NCBI RefSeq assembly: GCF_001463905.1
Contig: NZ_BBWR01000016.1
Coordinates: 124,001 to 188,000, forward strand
Source of the DNA: Aureimonas frigidaquae
GTDB taxonomy: Bacteria; Pseudomonadota; Alphaproteobacteria; Rhizobiales; Rhizobiaceae
DNA length: 64,000 nt
Direction of reading: 5' to 3'
The translations under genes and the position numbers were made by a program. Positions 53,277 to 63,172 of this stretch are shown here, one piece after another. The notes below the pieces were generated by a model. It was not told the DNA's origin. It made no database searches and saw nothing but the letters and a program-made list of their open reading frames with translations. Numbering within the stretch: position 1 is the stretch's first letter; every line of letters begins with the position of its first letter.

Positions 53277-56264
53277 CTACAGGGAGCGCGGAATATCCCA
53301 AGGGTGCGCGCGACGCGGAGGGAAGGCCAGTTGCAGTTCAGAGGATGCTAAGTCGAATGATGGTGAGAAGAACGGGTCTGCTGGAAGCTTTTCGCCCCAG
53401 CGCTCGATCATATAAAGACATTCCCGTTCGAAGCGTGCTGCCTTTTCGGGGGTCGCGTCGCTACCGCGCGACGCAGATTCCAAATGGAACAGCTCCGCGA
53501 AGGGGGTCCATACAATGCGATAGCCTTTTTCACGTACGCGCAGGCACAGGTCGACGTCGTTGAATGCGACCGCGAGATCGTCCTCATTGAGGCCGCCAAC
53601 GCTCTGATACACGTCGCGCCGGATAGCAAGACAAGCTCCAGTTACAGCACTGACTTCCCTTGCGAGAAGGAGTTGACCGAAATAACCAGGATCATTCCTC
53701 GAGTGGAACTGTCCTGTATGACCTGCTATCCCCAGGCCGAAGGATGAATGCCCCGCTCCTAAACGCACACCGGCATGCTGAATACGGCTATCGCCGTAAA
53801 GAAGTTTCGCACCGACAACGCCGACGCCGGGGCGCGAAATTTGCGCAACTAGCTCATTGAGCCAGTCACTTTCGATCATTTCGATATCGTTATTAAGGAG
53901 CAGCAAAATATCGCCTCTCGCCAGAGAGGCCGCATGATTGTTCAGTTTCGAGTAGTTGAATGAGCCGGCAACTTGTAAAACTGAAATTCGATTATCGAGT
54001 GAGAGGGTTTCGAAAAGTTGCTGGGTTTCCCTTTCTCTGCTCTCATTGTCTACAATAATAATCTCTATGGGGGAGTAAGACGTTTTCCGCAGCAGCCCTT
54101 CAACACAATTGCGCACGAGTTCGGACCGGTCACGTGTCGGAATGATTACGCTTACAAGCGGGCGATGTTCTGGAAGCTGCCATACGACGCGGTTGAATTG
54201 CCAAAGTGACGGTACGGCAACTGCCGTACCTTTGCCAAATTCCGCACTGTCCAAGAGACGCTGGACAGACTCCCTGCCAATTCGAACACAGTGCTCGATA
54301 TTCTTCTGCGAAAATGAATGACCGGTTTTCTCCTGGCGCCAGTGGTAGAGAACCGACGGGATATGGCGGACTCTCTCGACGCCAGCAGCGGTAACCGCGC
54401 GCAGGACGAGATCGTAGTCTTGGCTTCCTTCCGTTCCAGGTACGAAGCCCTCGATACGCTCCAATAACGAACGGCGATAGACTCCGAGATGGCTAACAAA
54501 ATTCTGACCAAGCAAAAGTTCGATGTTGAAATCTGGCTTGAAGTAAGGATCGTAGCGGTTTCCTGCTTCGTCAATCTTATCTTCGTCGGAATATAAAATA
54601 TCGGTGTTGGGGTGAACGTTAAGGTCCGCAACGATTTCGTAGAGGGCATGTTCAGCAAGGATGTCGTCATGGTCAAGTAAGGCGACAAACTCCCCGGTTG
54701 CCAGCTTCAAAGCGCTGTTGCTTGCGGCTGCAATGTGCCCGTTGCTCTCCCGGCGCACGAGCTTGATCCTATCGTCCTCCTGAGCCGCCTTCTGAAGCAG
54801 GCGAGCCACATGTGGCGACGGCGACGCATCATCGGCAATGCACAGCTCCCAATAAGGATAGAGCTGGTTGCGCACCGAAGCGATCATCTCCGTGAGTGCT
54901 GTCTCCGGCGTATTGTAGACCGGAACGACGATCGAAATCGTTGGACAAAACGTCAACGCTTGGATGTGCTGCCTAATGAGATTGCGGTCATGGTCGTCGA
55001 GCGTGTCATGTAGGCGGACCCATTCCGCGTATCCGTCATCGATTTTACGTGGCTGTAAATCTTGCTCAGCGTGTGTGAGCATTTCCAGCAGCCCAGCACC
55101 TTGCGGGAGGCCAGCAGCCCGCATAGCGCGCAGGCGGTTGCGCATTCTCCAAGGGGTGACGGTCCACCAGCCCGCCCGAGCGATCCGCCGCAGTATCTTC
55201 CGTCTTTGCGGCGAGATTTCCTGTATTGCCCGACGGAGCGGTGCGGACGCCTTCCAGCTCGTAGAGGTGACAACCCTATCATAGGCAAGATGAAGGCGAT
55301 CTCGATCCGCGCGCAGCGTTTCGCGCTCTGCGCACGCAGCCTGATACTGGTTGCGTAGGTCCTCAAGTTCAGCGGCGATCGCAGCACGGTCCGAGAAAAG
55401 AGAGTCCCGATCGCTCCTTCGGCTCAACTCTGCCTGACCTGCCTCCAACTCAATTAAGAGGCGGGCATGAGATGCTTCAATCTTATTAAGCTCGCTTTTC
55501 AACGTCGATAATGTCTGATTTAGCGCCAGGATGTCCGTCCGTAACGTTAGAGACTTGCCTTTGCCAGCAAAAAGGCAACGAATATGCTCTGTCGCGTCTG
55601 GATCGGTTCCTGCCTCGATGAGACGAGCTATGCCGTATGGCAGATTATGACCAACGCCCAGAACACCAAGCCCATTGGAATGCAGAAATTCAAAGGAGGG
55701 GTGTTCGCGAGAAAGTTCTATCCACAGTTCCCAAACGCCAAAGTCGCGCTCTCGAACATTGGTGTCATGGAAAATGATAATCCCTCGATCGGACATGGCA
55801 TCACGCCATGTCTCGAAGTCATGGCGAACTGCTTTGTATGTATGCATGCCGTCGATATGCAGAATATCGATCTTACGTGATTCAAACTGCGCGCGCGCAT
55901 CGTCGAACGTCGTACGAAGCAGTCTAGAAAAGGTTGAGTATCGGATCTTATTGTAATCAAAAACCTCAGAATATATGTCGTTGCTATAATGTCCTGAATG
56001 CTCGTCACCCTGCCATGTATCAATCGCGAAGGTCTCTGTTGATAGTCCTAATCTGTCTACTGCCTGACAAAAAGCGAAATAGGAATTGCCTGTGTGCGTG
56101 CCAAGTTCGACAATGAGTCTCGGTTCGGCGGCCTTCACTAGCCAGAACGCAAATGGGATATGGCCTGCCCAAGGGCCAGGAAATACCAGCCGCTCCGGCT
56201 CCCAGTCGATTTCACCGCCAGTTGGCAGTTTGGCAGAAATCACGCCCGAATAACAGGTCGCCAT
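53277..56264 (-). CDS. methyltransferase - coiled coil - double GT2 glycosyltransferase, 995 aa
   Basis: Four parts in one chain. Residues 1-230: a class I SAM methyltransferase (LIVELGTHTGNSYFAFCQAV, then ILHIDGMHTYKAVRHD). Residues 235-325: heptad-rich coiled coil. Residues 425-660: first GT2 domain (ISIVVPVYNTPETALTEMIA, ALLDHDDILAEHALYEI, ILYSDEDKIDEAGN). Residues 695-970: second GT2 domain (VSVIIPTRDRSELVRNCVEG, LLLLNNDIEMIESDWLNEL). GAGG is just ahead of the ATG. Such enzymes act in O-antigen or capsule chain synthesis, with methylation capping or modifying the end. It lies 260 bp upstream of the sugar operon. Confidence 0.9.
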   Translation of the reverse strand: MATCYSGVISAKLPTGGEIDWEPERLVFPGPWAGHIPFAFWLVKAAEPRLIVELGTHTGNSYFAFCQAVDRLGLSTETFAIDTWQGDEHSGHYSNDIYSEVFDYNKIRYSTFSRLLRTTFDDARAQFESRKIDILHIDGMHTYKAVRHDFETWRDAMSDRGIIIFHDTNVRERDFGVWELWIELSREHPSFEFLHSNGLGVLGVGHNLPYGIARLIEAGTDPDATEHIRCLFAGKGKSLTLRTDILALNQTLSTLKSELNKIEASHARLLIELEAGQAELSRRSDRDSLFSDRAAIAAELEDLRNQYQAACAERETLRADRDRLHLAYDRVVTSTSWKASAPLRRAIQEISPQRRKILRRIARAGWWTVTPWRMRNRLRAMRAAGLPQGAGLLEMLTHAEQDLQPRKIDDGYAEWVRLHDTLDDHDRNLIRQHIQALTFCPTISIVVPVYNTPETALTEMIASVRNQLYPYWELCIADDASPSPHVARLLQKAAQEDDRIKLVRRESNGHIAAASNSALKLATGEFVALLDHDDILAEHALYEIVADLNVHPNTDILYSDEDKIDEAGNRYDPYFKPDFNIELLLGQNFVSHLGVYRRSLLERIEGFVPGTEGSQDYDLVLRAVTAAGVERVRHIPSVLYHWRQEKTGHSFSQKNIEHCVRIGRESVQRLLDSAEFGKGTAVAVPSLWQFNRVVWQLPEHRPLVSVIIPTRDRSELVRNCVEGLLRKTSYSPIEIIIVDNESRERETQQLFETLSLDNRISVLQVAGSFNYSKLNNHAASLARGDILLLLNNDIEMIESDWLNELVAQISRPGVGVVGAKLLYGDSRIQHAGVRLGAGHSSFGLGIAGHTGQFHSRNDPGYFGQLLLAREVSAVTGACLAIRRDVYQSVGGLNEDDLAVAFNDVDLCLRVREKGYRIVWTPFAELFHLESASRGSDATPEKAARFERECLYMIERWGEKLPADPFFSPSFDLASSELQLAFPPRRAHPWDIPRSL

Positions 56265-56895
56265 AAAACCTCACGCGCTCTTAGATATAGAATTCAAGTG
56301 CACTTTGTTAGCATTGTGTTGACGATTGCGCTTATGGTGGTGGGGAAAGCAGTCTCATTCTTGAACTTGCATGGCGTGCATGCCGCATCTTGCGCTGAGG
56401 CAGGCACGACTATACAGCATTGCGCTGGCATCCAGTCTCGCAGTTATAGCCTCGAGTGATGTTGCCATCCATTTTCGCGATATGCCGAGTGCCAACGGCC
56501 GCCGTCTAATAGTAAACTGCAGCCTTTCTCGCTGTGAATTCGGCAACCCTAAGGCGTTTCATCGACACTGCGGACTGCGCCGGTCCTTACGTGCATATTC
56601 CATCGGATTACGGCAAACCGAAGGTGCAAACAAGCTGGTTCGGGTGAACGAGCAGTTCGGTCACGCATGTCGGTACGCATCATTTTCCCACCTGGTGCGA
56701 TACACGCTCCTTTTCGGAGTTGGAGCATTATTGAGCCGAGTTGCGCCGATAGCCTACTATCTCGCAAGCGATCGTTCGCGTAGGCATGGGCTTAGTCTCG
56801 CAAGGAAGCTGGCGTCACCTGTTGCGGCAGGTGGACAGCAGTTCGAAAATAGGTGAAGAGCCGATACGACAATCCTGCCGTCATCTCGGGGCACA
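56265..56895. other. 631-bp intergenic stretch between divergent glycosyltransferase genes
   Basis: It separates the minus-strand 995-residue gene from the plus-strand GT4 gene. A 161-codon plus-strand frame (56371-56856) exists but lacks a ribosome binding site and has no recognisable sequence. Promoters for both flanking genes are expected here, but I cannot point to a pair with confidence. Confidence 0.5.
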
Positions 56896-58017
56896 ATGAG
56901 CCGCTCGCATAAGCTTGCCTATATCGTCACCGAGGACTGGTTCTTTGCCTCGCACTTTTTGCCGATGCTGCGAGCCGCTCGCGATTCCGGCTTCGAGCCG
57001 ATCGTTGTCACCCGAGTTCGCGATCATGCGGCATTGATCGAGGCTGCTGGAGCGCGTGTCGTGCCGCTGGAGGCGGACCGACGTAGTCTGAACCCGCTGA
57101 ACATTCTTTCTGCCGTGAGGCGTCTGGCGAGGGTGCTGAAGCAGGAGGAGGTTGAGCGTGTGCATCTCATCGCGCTTCGTTCGATTCTCGTGGGCGGCGC
57201 AGCGGCAATGCTGGCGGGTATCGAGGATCGGGTCTTTGCCGTTACTGGCGGAGGCTTCCTGACAGCGCGTACTGATACGGCTGGAAGGATTTTGGCGCGT
57301 CTTGTCGTTCTCATCGTCCGCCGGCTGCTTCAAAGCAAGAGGACGCAGTTCCTTTTCGAGAACGAGGATGATCCACGCAGCTTTGACTTCGAGCCTGGAG
57401 ACGCTGCGGTGACAATCGTCGGCGGCGCGGGCGTAGATCCCGAACATTATCGCCCGCTTGCTAATCTGCCTTGTCCTCCGCTAAAAATAGCTGTTGTTTC
57501 GCGTATGCTTTGGTCAAAAGGTATTGATCTTGCCGTCGATGCGGTAACTTCAGTTCGCTCGAAAGGCGTTGCCGTCGAGCTTTCATTGTTCGGCGCACCT
57601 GATCCGTCCAACCCAAAAGCGATTTCAACGAAAACGCTGCAGGACTGGTCAATGCGCGAAGGCATCACCTGGCGAGGGTTCACGGCGGACGCGCGCGAGG
57701 TTTGGGCCGAGCATCATGTTGCTTGCCTGCCCTCTCGCGGGGGGGAGGGCTTGCCACGGACGCTGCTGGAAGCGGCCGCATGTGGACGCGCTATCCTAAC
57801 GACAGACGTTCCGGGGTGCCGTTCGTTTGTCCGGGATGGGATCGATGGTGTCGTCGTACCCGCTGGCGATGCTGGCGCACTTACCAAGGCAATCTTAAGC
57901 CTCGCCGCAGATCCCGCGAAGGTTGCCCGCTTTGGGCGATCGGCTCGGGCTCGTGTCGAAGACGGTTTCACCGAAGCGGCCGTCATTGCCAAGGTCTCTC
58001 AGATGTACGGCCGCTGA
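56896..58017 (+). CDS. family 4 glycosyltransferase
   Basis: 373 residues with the GT-B fold: N-terminal Rossmann half (KLAYIVTEDWFFASHFLPML) and C-terminal nucleotide-sugar half with the EX7E-like motif (RGGEGLPRTLLEAAACGRAI) and the closing GRSARARVEDGFTEAAV. Transfers a hexose or similar from a nucleotide donor to a lipid-linked glycan. It is the only plus-strand gene inside the polysaccharide locus and stands head to head with the 995-residue gene. Confidence 0.9.
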   Translation: MSRSHKLAYIVTEDWFFASHFLPMLRAARDSGFEPIVVTRVRDHAALIEAAGARVVPLEADRRSLNPLNILSAVRRLARVLKQEEVERVHLIALRSILVGGAAAMLAGIEDRVFAVTGGGFLTARTDTAGRILARLVVLIVRRLLQSKRTQFLFENEDDPRSFDFEPGDAAVTIVGGAGVDPEHYRPLANLPCPPLKIAVVSRMLWSKGIDLAVDAVTSVRSKGVAVELSLFGAPDPSNPKAISTKTLQDWSMREGITWRGFTADAREVWAEHHVACLPSRGGEGLPRTLLEAAACGRAILTTDVPGCRSFVRDGIDGVVVPAGDAGALTKAILSLAADPAKVARFGRSARARVEDGFTEAAVIAKVSQMYGR

Positions 58018-58020
58018 CCG

Positions 58021-58932
58021 TTAGCGATCGCGCACAAACACGCGGATGCTGCTTTTGATCAGGCGGCGTAGCGGGACCGGAAGTCCGAGATACAGAGGCA
58101 CGACAAAGCCTGCATGCCGCAACGCGAAGGCAACCACGCGGTTCGGAACCAGAACGTATGTCTGGTCGCGATCGACCCGGCTGCGAGCGGCAGACCGTAG
58201 CTGATCCAAGCTCGAAGCTACCGACGTTTCACTCAGGGCATCAACAGGCAAGGTCACCTTGCCACCTTCCTCAGCAATAACGGTAAACAGTCGTTCAAGA
58301 GCATGCGCGGCAGTGCCGTCTGTCTGACGATTCTCAGCTGCAAAGAGTGGATCGATATTATCCACTGCTGCTGGAAGGATTGCTTCCCGCCGAAACCAGA
58401 ACATCGTACCCGCAGAAAAGTACGGTGTTCGTTCCGTCACCTGGCCAAGGTCCAAAGACAATTTCTTCGCAACTGCCTTCATTGCCCGGGTATTGCCCGC
58501 AATGTGTTTGTTGATTGCGCATAGCGCGTTCTCCGGAGCAATCAAAGCGATGCGCGGGTCCTCATGCATCCGAGTTACGATTTCGGCCACTTTGTCCCGT
58601 CCGGGGAGGAGGGAATCGAGCAACGCATCACGCCAAGCGTCCCCATCCAGGCGGTGAACGGACCGCTTGCCGTGCAGTTTCAGGCCAATCTCGAACGGCC
58701 CCGCCGCTGACAAAGCTTTGAGGAAGGGTAGCACGTCACGACCACGGTTCTCGACCTGATGCACCTGCATACCAGTCAGGTGTGATGTCGTCGGCTCTTC
58801 CAACACAGGATTGGCGAATGTTGTTGTCACTACGAGGCGAAACGGAACCGCCATCGTGTCTTCGAGCCTCTGGCGGATGCCAGGCCAGACTTCAGCATAG
58901 TGGACGTGGACGAAAACAACGACTGAGCTCAC
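58021..58932 (-). CDS. RgpF-like (rhamnan synthesis F) polysaccharide protein
   Basis: 303 residues resembling the RgpF domain: VVVFVHVHYAEVWPGIRQRL, ENRGRDVLPFLKAL, FEIGLKLHGKRSVH and YFSAGTMFWFRREAI. The family works in rhamnan and O-chain synthesis with glycosyltransferases. The start is GTG at 58932 with a strong AGGAGG, overlapping the stop of the upstream GT2 gene (GTGA), so the two are coupled. Confidence 0.85.
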   Translation of the reverse strand: MSSVVVFVHVHYAEVWPGIRQRLEDTMAVPFRLVVTTTFANPVLEEPTTSHLTGMQVHQVENRGRDVLPFLKALSAAGPFEIGLKLHGKRSVHRLDGDAWRDALLDSLLPGRDKVAEIVTRMHEDPRIALIAPENALCAINKHIAGNTRAMKAVAKKLSLDLGQVTERTPYFSAGTMFWFRREAILPAAVDNIDPLFAAENRQTDGTAAHALERLFTVIAEEGGKVTLPVDALSETSVASSLDQLRSAARSRVDRDQTYVLVPNRVVAFALRHAGFVVPLYLGLPVPLRRLIKSSIRVFVRDR

Positions 58933-59819
58933 GATCTACCTCCTGCGATCCAGCCGTCGCGACCAGCTGAAATTAGTTTGCGTGCCGTCGCGAGTGCTGG
59001 CGACGCGCTCAAGACGAAGACGCCAATTTGGAGAGGCACGTAAATCATTGAACGCAGTTTCCACCGTATTGGAACATGGCGTTGTCGAAGCAGCAGCGCT
59101 TGACTGCGCACATAATTCGCCATCCGATCAACGCTCTGTCGTGGGAAAGCGACCGGACCAAGACGAATAGTTCCGGTTCCGACGCGGTGAGACAGTAGGG
59201 AGACCTCTTCGACCCAAACAGAACAATTGTGTGACCAAGCGCGAAAGCCCCATTCAACGTCTACCGCGTCCATCCGCAACACTTCGTCAAACGCGCCGAT
59301 CTGCGACCAATAATTGAGATTCAGCAGGCAACCGGAAATGATGACGAAATCAACGGGAACCGCGTTGCCGGAAGCCGCTGCCCGCGCGTGATAGCGCGGT
59401 GCCTTCGTACCGCTCCCCTCCGCCGCAATCGGCCGCGCACCGACTGCGGCAGGGCGCGTCCCTTCGGCTACGAGGCGCGAAAGCGTCGCGTCAAGACGAC
59501 AGATGAGATCTGGAACGGCTTCACTGTCCTGGTCGAACATAATGATGCGCTCAAATCCATCACGGATTGCCGCTTCGCACAGCGTATTCAGCCCCGCTGC
59601 AATACCAAGATTGCGCTTTGACTGATGAATACAGCCTGCCGGACCCGCCCTGAGCATCGCGTCATCAGCAGCGTTGATCGCGTCTCCGGTCGGGCCGTCA
59701 ATGAACAGATAGACCCTTCCGACGCTGGATGCTGCCGTCTTAATGAGCGCCTCCAACAGTATCATGTCTGGGCGGTAAACGGTGATGGCCGCCGCTACGT
59801 GGGGAAGCTTCGTCGTCAT
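58929..59819 (-). CDS. family 2 glycosyltransferase (rhamnosyltransferase-like)
   Basis: 296 residues: VAAAITVYRPDMILLEALIK, IFMDGPTG-type loop (YLFIDGPTG), RNLGIAAGLNTLCEAAI and IIMFDQDSEAVPDLI (the DXD-like DQD motif). The QD-S and NLGIAAG motifs are typical of the WbbL/RfbN rhamnosyltransferase group. Coupled to the RgpF-like gene. ATG at 59819. Confidence 0.88.
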   Translation of the reverse strand: MTTKLPHVAAAITVYRPDMILLEALIKTAASSVGRVYLFIDGPTGDAINAADDAMLRAGPAGCIHQSKRNLGIAAGLNTLCEAAIRDGFERIIMFDQDSEAVPDLICRLDATLSRLVAEGTRPAAVGARPIAAEGSGTKAPRYHARAAASGNAVPVDFVIISGCLLNLNYWSQIGAFDEVLRMDAVDVEWGFRAWSHNCSVWVEEVSLLSHRVGTGTIRLGPVAFPRQSVDRMANYVRSQALLLRQRHVPIRWKLRSMIYVPLQIGVFVLSASPALATARKLISAGRDGWIAGGRS

Positions 59820-59831
59820 ATCAGAGAGCGT

Positions 59832-60420
59832 TCACGCCCCGCCTTTCGCCATTCGCTGCCGATACTTGCCTGAGTCGCTGCTGCCGAGTTCACGAGGCAA
59901 TTGTGCGACCTGATCGGCATCAATGTATCTATTGAGATAATTGTCCCTTCGGTACCGTAGACCTTCCGACCGTGTCACAGCTCTGAAGCTCGCACGAATT
60001 TTGCCGCGTGCATGAGCGAACCCCGTGCCGCGGCATTTGAAGAAGCAAACACTGGACCCATCGACCCGACGACAACGATCCCTCGCTTATAGATGATCTG
60101 CACTTCACCGTTTGGGGAAATCTGAACGTGCACGCAAGCTCGGAGGCTGTCCTGTCATAATGGCATAGCCAAGTGATTGCCTGGTTCGAGCATGGCGCCG
60201 CTGGCATATCTCCAATCGAACCGGCGCGGTTATCTGGCCAAAAAACGGCCACCTCATATCGTTCGGCGTCAAGCCAGCACAGGCGAGGGAGCTCCCCCGA
60301 GACGGACAGCCTCGAGTACCGCTTCCGTGTTCTAGCCCTGGCTCCATTAAGTGCCGCATTACTTCATACAAGCCGATGCGGAATGGACTCCACGAAATTC
60401 TGAACGCCGGCGCCTGATCG
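59832..60420 (-). pseudogene. decayed gene, minus strand, product not recognised
   Basis: No intact ORF, but protein-like text appears in three frames on one strand. Around 60420-60320 it reads EHILDQAPAFRISWSPFRIG. Then in another frame it reads LPRLCWLDAERYEVAVFWPD (about 60290-60230). Last, GLRYRRDNYLNRYIDADQVA, continuing to a stop at 59832-59834. This looks like one gene broken by frameshifts and stops. I could not place the family. It fills most of the 811-bp gap between the GT2 gene and wzt. The remainder, up to 60629, shows nothing. Confidence 0.4.
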
Positions 60421-60629
60421 AGGATATGTTCCGCGGTGGCGCATGCATGCTATATCCCCGATGCGCGGATACGCCGATCGCCAAGTAAAACGACCCTATT
60501 CAGGCATACAGAGCCCGTTCCCAACGATCGCAGCCTGTTTCGCACGGGCTGACGCGGCAGCGAGACTGAGACGACCTTATCGGAAGCTTTGCGCTTTCAT
60601 GGTCACTTGTGTCGGCGACGCCATAACCC

Positions 60630-61403
60630 CTATTGAATGGCAGCGGCATCCCTTCCTAAAATTGCCTTATGATACGCTTCCAGCACGTCTTCGAACGCGC
60701 CGTAAGCCCTGACCTTGCCGTGTTCCATCCATAGCCCTGTGTTGCACCACTCGCGCAACAGTTCATCGGAATGGGACGCGAGAACAAGAATGCCTGCTTC
60801 AGCAATGAAGGCATTCAACCGCTGCTTCGCTTTCTGGATGAACGCTGCATCGCCAGCGCCTACCCCTTCATCTATGAGAAGGATATCCGCCCGCACCGAT
60901 GTCGAGACGGCAAAGGCAAGACGCGTAGCCATGCCGGCCGAATAGGTACGAAGCGGCATGTCCAGAAATTCACCAAGCTCCGATGCCGCAGCAATCTCGT
61001 CCTGACGAGAACGGATTTCTTTGAGATTGAGGCCGAGGAGGACGCCGCGCAGCAGGATGTTGTCCCAGCCAGTTGCGTCCGGGTCCATGCCGAAACCGAT
61101 GTCGAACACCGGCGCAACTCTTCCGGTAACACGAATGCGGCCGGCCGTCGGTTCAAATATCCCTGCCATGGCGCGCAGAAGCGTCGTCTTGCCAGCCCCG
61201 TTATGTCCGATCAGTGCAAGCCGTGCGCCTTCCTTCAGGTCAAGCGAGAGGCTTTCTACTGCTCTGACCGAAACGCGGGCCCCTCCTTGGGCCCGAATCT
61301 GGCCACCCGTGGCCATCGAGAGGATGTTGTTTTTGAGTGACCGGCTTCCAGCATTGAAGATTGGAATGTCGATTGACACGTTGTCGAGGAAGATGGAGGT
61401 CAT
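60630..61403 (-). CDS. wzt: polysaccharide ABC exporter ATPase (Wzt/TagH type)
   Basis: 257 residues: IFLDNVSIDIPIFNAGSRSL start, Walker A GHNGAGKTTLLRAM, signature TYSAGMATRLAFAVST (a variant of LSGGQ usual in this family), Walker B ILLIDEGVGAGD, H loop VLASHSDELL. It lacks the C-terminal carbohydrate-binding domain of long Wzt proteins, so export is likely of unmodified-end type. Only 1 bp separates its ATG from the stop of the permease gene. Start chosen at 61403. Confidence 0.9.
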   Translation of the reverse strand: MTSIFLDNVSIDIPIFNAGSRSLKNNILSMATGGQIRAQGGARVSVRAVESLSLDLKEGARLALIGHNGAGKTTLLRAMAGIFEPTAGRIRVTGRVAPVFDIGFGMDPDATGWDNILLRGVLLGLNLKEIRSRQDEIAAASELGEFLDMPLRTYSAGMATRLAFAVSTSVRADILLIDEGVGAGDAAFIQKAKQRLNAFIAEAGILVLASHSDELLREWCNTGLWMEHGKVRAYGAFEDVLEAYHKAILGRDAAAIQ

Positions 61404-61404
61404 T

Positions 61405-62256
61405 TTAAGCCCAGTAAGGGATGCGCGCGCGTAGGCGGCTGAAGAAAACAATTGCTACCGCGGCAAGGCCGACGGTTACGCCCAGACTTACGCTCCAATT
61501 CAGAGCCGTTGGCATGCGCCCCAGAAGTGGCTCTCTGACGATAGCAAGGAAGTGGTAGAACGGATTCGCCATTACGAAGTAAGCGCGCTCTGGCAAGCTC
61601 TGCGGTGTCCAGATAATTGGAGTGAGGAAGAAGAGAATCTGAGTAAAGCTTGCGGTTATTGGCGGAATATCGCGAAATCGCGCTGCCATCGGACCAAGTA
61701 CCAAAGCCAAAAAGAAGCCCGCTGTCAGTATCAAGGCAATGCCAGGAATGGCAAGAAGCGCCGTTGCGCCCGGCCAAATACGAAAGAAGATTGCCACGCC
61801 AACATAAATAAAAATGTTATGACCGAAAACCACCAAGTGGCGCCAAGCAAGCTGGTAGGCATAGATGCTGAATGGAAGATGCGCTTGTCGAACTGAATTC
61901 GCGGCAGACGTGAATACAGTACAAGAGTCGTTGATCATGCCTGAAATCAATGCCCAGATGATAAATCCAAGCGCGAGATACGGAAGAAACTCGGTTATGT
62001 TCTGCGCAAAAATATGTGAGTAAAACCAACCGAGTGCGGTGACCAGGATGCCCATATTCAGCGTCAGCCAGAATGGCCCTAGAACCGATCGTTGATACTG
62101 CTTGCGGACTTCCCGCCAGCCCAGGAACGCCCATAACTCGTGGCGGCGTAGGCCTTGCGCGATATCGCTAATGCCCTTGCGCAGCATCGAGGGCCAATAT
62201 CGGTTGCTGTCGGTCTCTAGAAGCGCGGCTTGCGTCAAGGATCGTCTCCGGTTCAA
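61405..62256 (-). CDS. wzm: polysaccharide ABC exporter permease (Wzm type)
   Basis: Up to 283 residues with six hydrophobic segments. RRHELWAFLGWREVRKQYQR, then SVLGPFWLTLNMGI, is the ABC-2 polysaccharide permease signature, and ITASFTQILFFLTPIIWTPQ fits too. The start is uncertain: the frame opens at a TTG (62256), and the next ATG (62187) would cut off residues that look family-like (LETDSNRYWP). With Wzt it would move a lipid-linked glycan across the inner membrane. Confidence 0.88.
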   Translation of the reverse strand: MNRRRSLTQAALLETDSNRYWPSMLRKGISDIAQGLRRHELWAFLGWREVRKQYQRSVLGPFWLTLNMGILVTALGWFYSHIFAQNITEFLPYLALGFIIWALISGMINDSCTVFTSAANSVRQAHLPFSIYAYQLAWRHLVVFGHNIFIYVGVAIFFRIWPGATALLAIPGIALILTAGFFLALVLGPMAARFRDIPPITASFTQILFFLTPIIWTPQSLPERAYFVMANPFYHFLAIVREPLLGRMPTALNWSVSLGVTVGLAAVAIVFFSRLRARIPYWA

Positions 62257-62875
62257 CTGTATCAGCCGGTTAGCGACGGCCCGATCAGATCAATGGACAG
62301 AGGGAATACGTCAGGCCGACGATTGAAACAAGCGTGGTGCTGTATCGCTCATTTGGCTGGGGCACGGCGATACCGGGCGCCAATTTTCCCCTGTCGCTGT
62401 GACGTGCTTTGGGTGCAATCTGAAACGCTTACGGTCGGCAATTGAAAGGTTGCAACTCGGCAGACGGTCTCTCGTCAAGCACCAAAAGCGGCATTCAGAA
62501 CCGTATGATTCAACGGTTTGCCGCTGAGCCTGCCGCGCGCCCTGCGTTGGAGCACTTCGCATTGGCTTTCGGCGTTTAATGATGACGCTGCCGAGCTTAC
62601 GTGCTGCGCGGTCACCAAACGGCGCGGAGCCGGCCGTCCGAGCGGGGAGTACTCGCTTCTTCTGCTACAAAAGCCGAAGCGACGATTGGCGTCTGCCATC
62701 ATTTATCTGGGCCGTTGCGTTGCCGTCCTGGCGCAGCGGTTTGAAATGATGAACAACCCGGAACATCCCGGGCGATGAGAAATCATCGGCGTGCGAGGCA
62801 AAACCTCGCACGCCTCGCACGCCCTCGCACAGAATTCGCAGTAGGCGCTTAAGGTACCGATATTATTCAGGAAAT
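62257..62875. other. 619-bp intergenic stretch with a strong hairpin
   Basis: No convincing gene. Near the right end (62788-62814) GGCGTGCGAGG, loop CAAAA, CCTCGCACGCC form a perfect 11-bp stem. Next to it the motif CCTCGCAC recurs (62804-62827). This may help end the tRNA-Lys transcript, which runs leftwards. Short frames elsewhere have no ribosome binding site. Confidence 0.6.
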
Positions 62876-62951
<76 letters not shown>

Positions 62952-63172
62952 GAGCGCGTTTGGCGCCGTGGACACTGGCCGCGTCCACGAGCGGGTTTCT
63001 AGTGGGTGGCATTGGGCTTGTCCAGAGATTCTCTTGGCTTTTCGTCAAAAACTTCCGGACAGGGCGCCGGGACGGGGCAGGGGTGTGAGGGCGTGGGCGG
63101 AGGGCCTATATTGTGCAACGCCGCAACTGCGCCAGGATGGCGGGCTTCGCGGCCGAGCAGGAGTTATCTGAA

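Noticed and set aside
56371-56856. A 161-codon plus-strand ORF
   Set aside because: No ribosome binding site, no recognisable sequence, and it lies in a region expected to hold divergent promoters.
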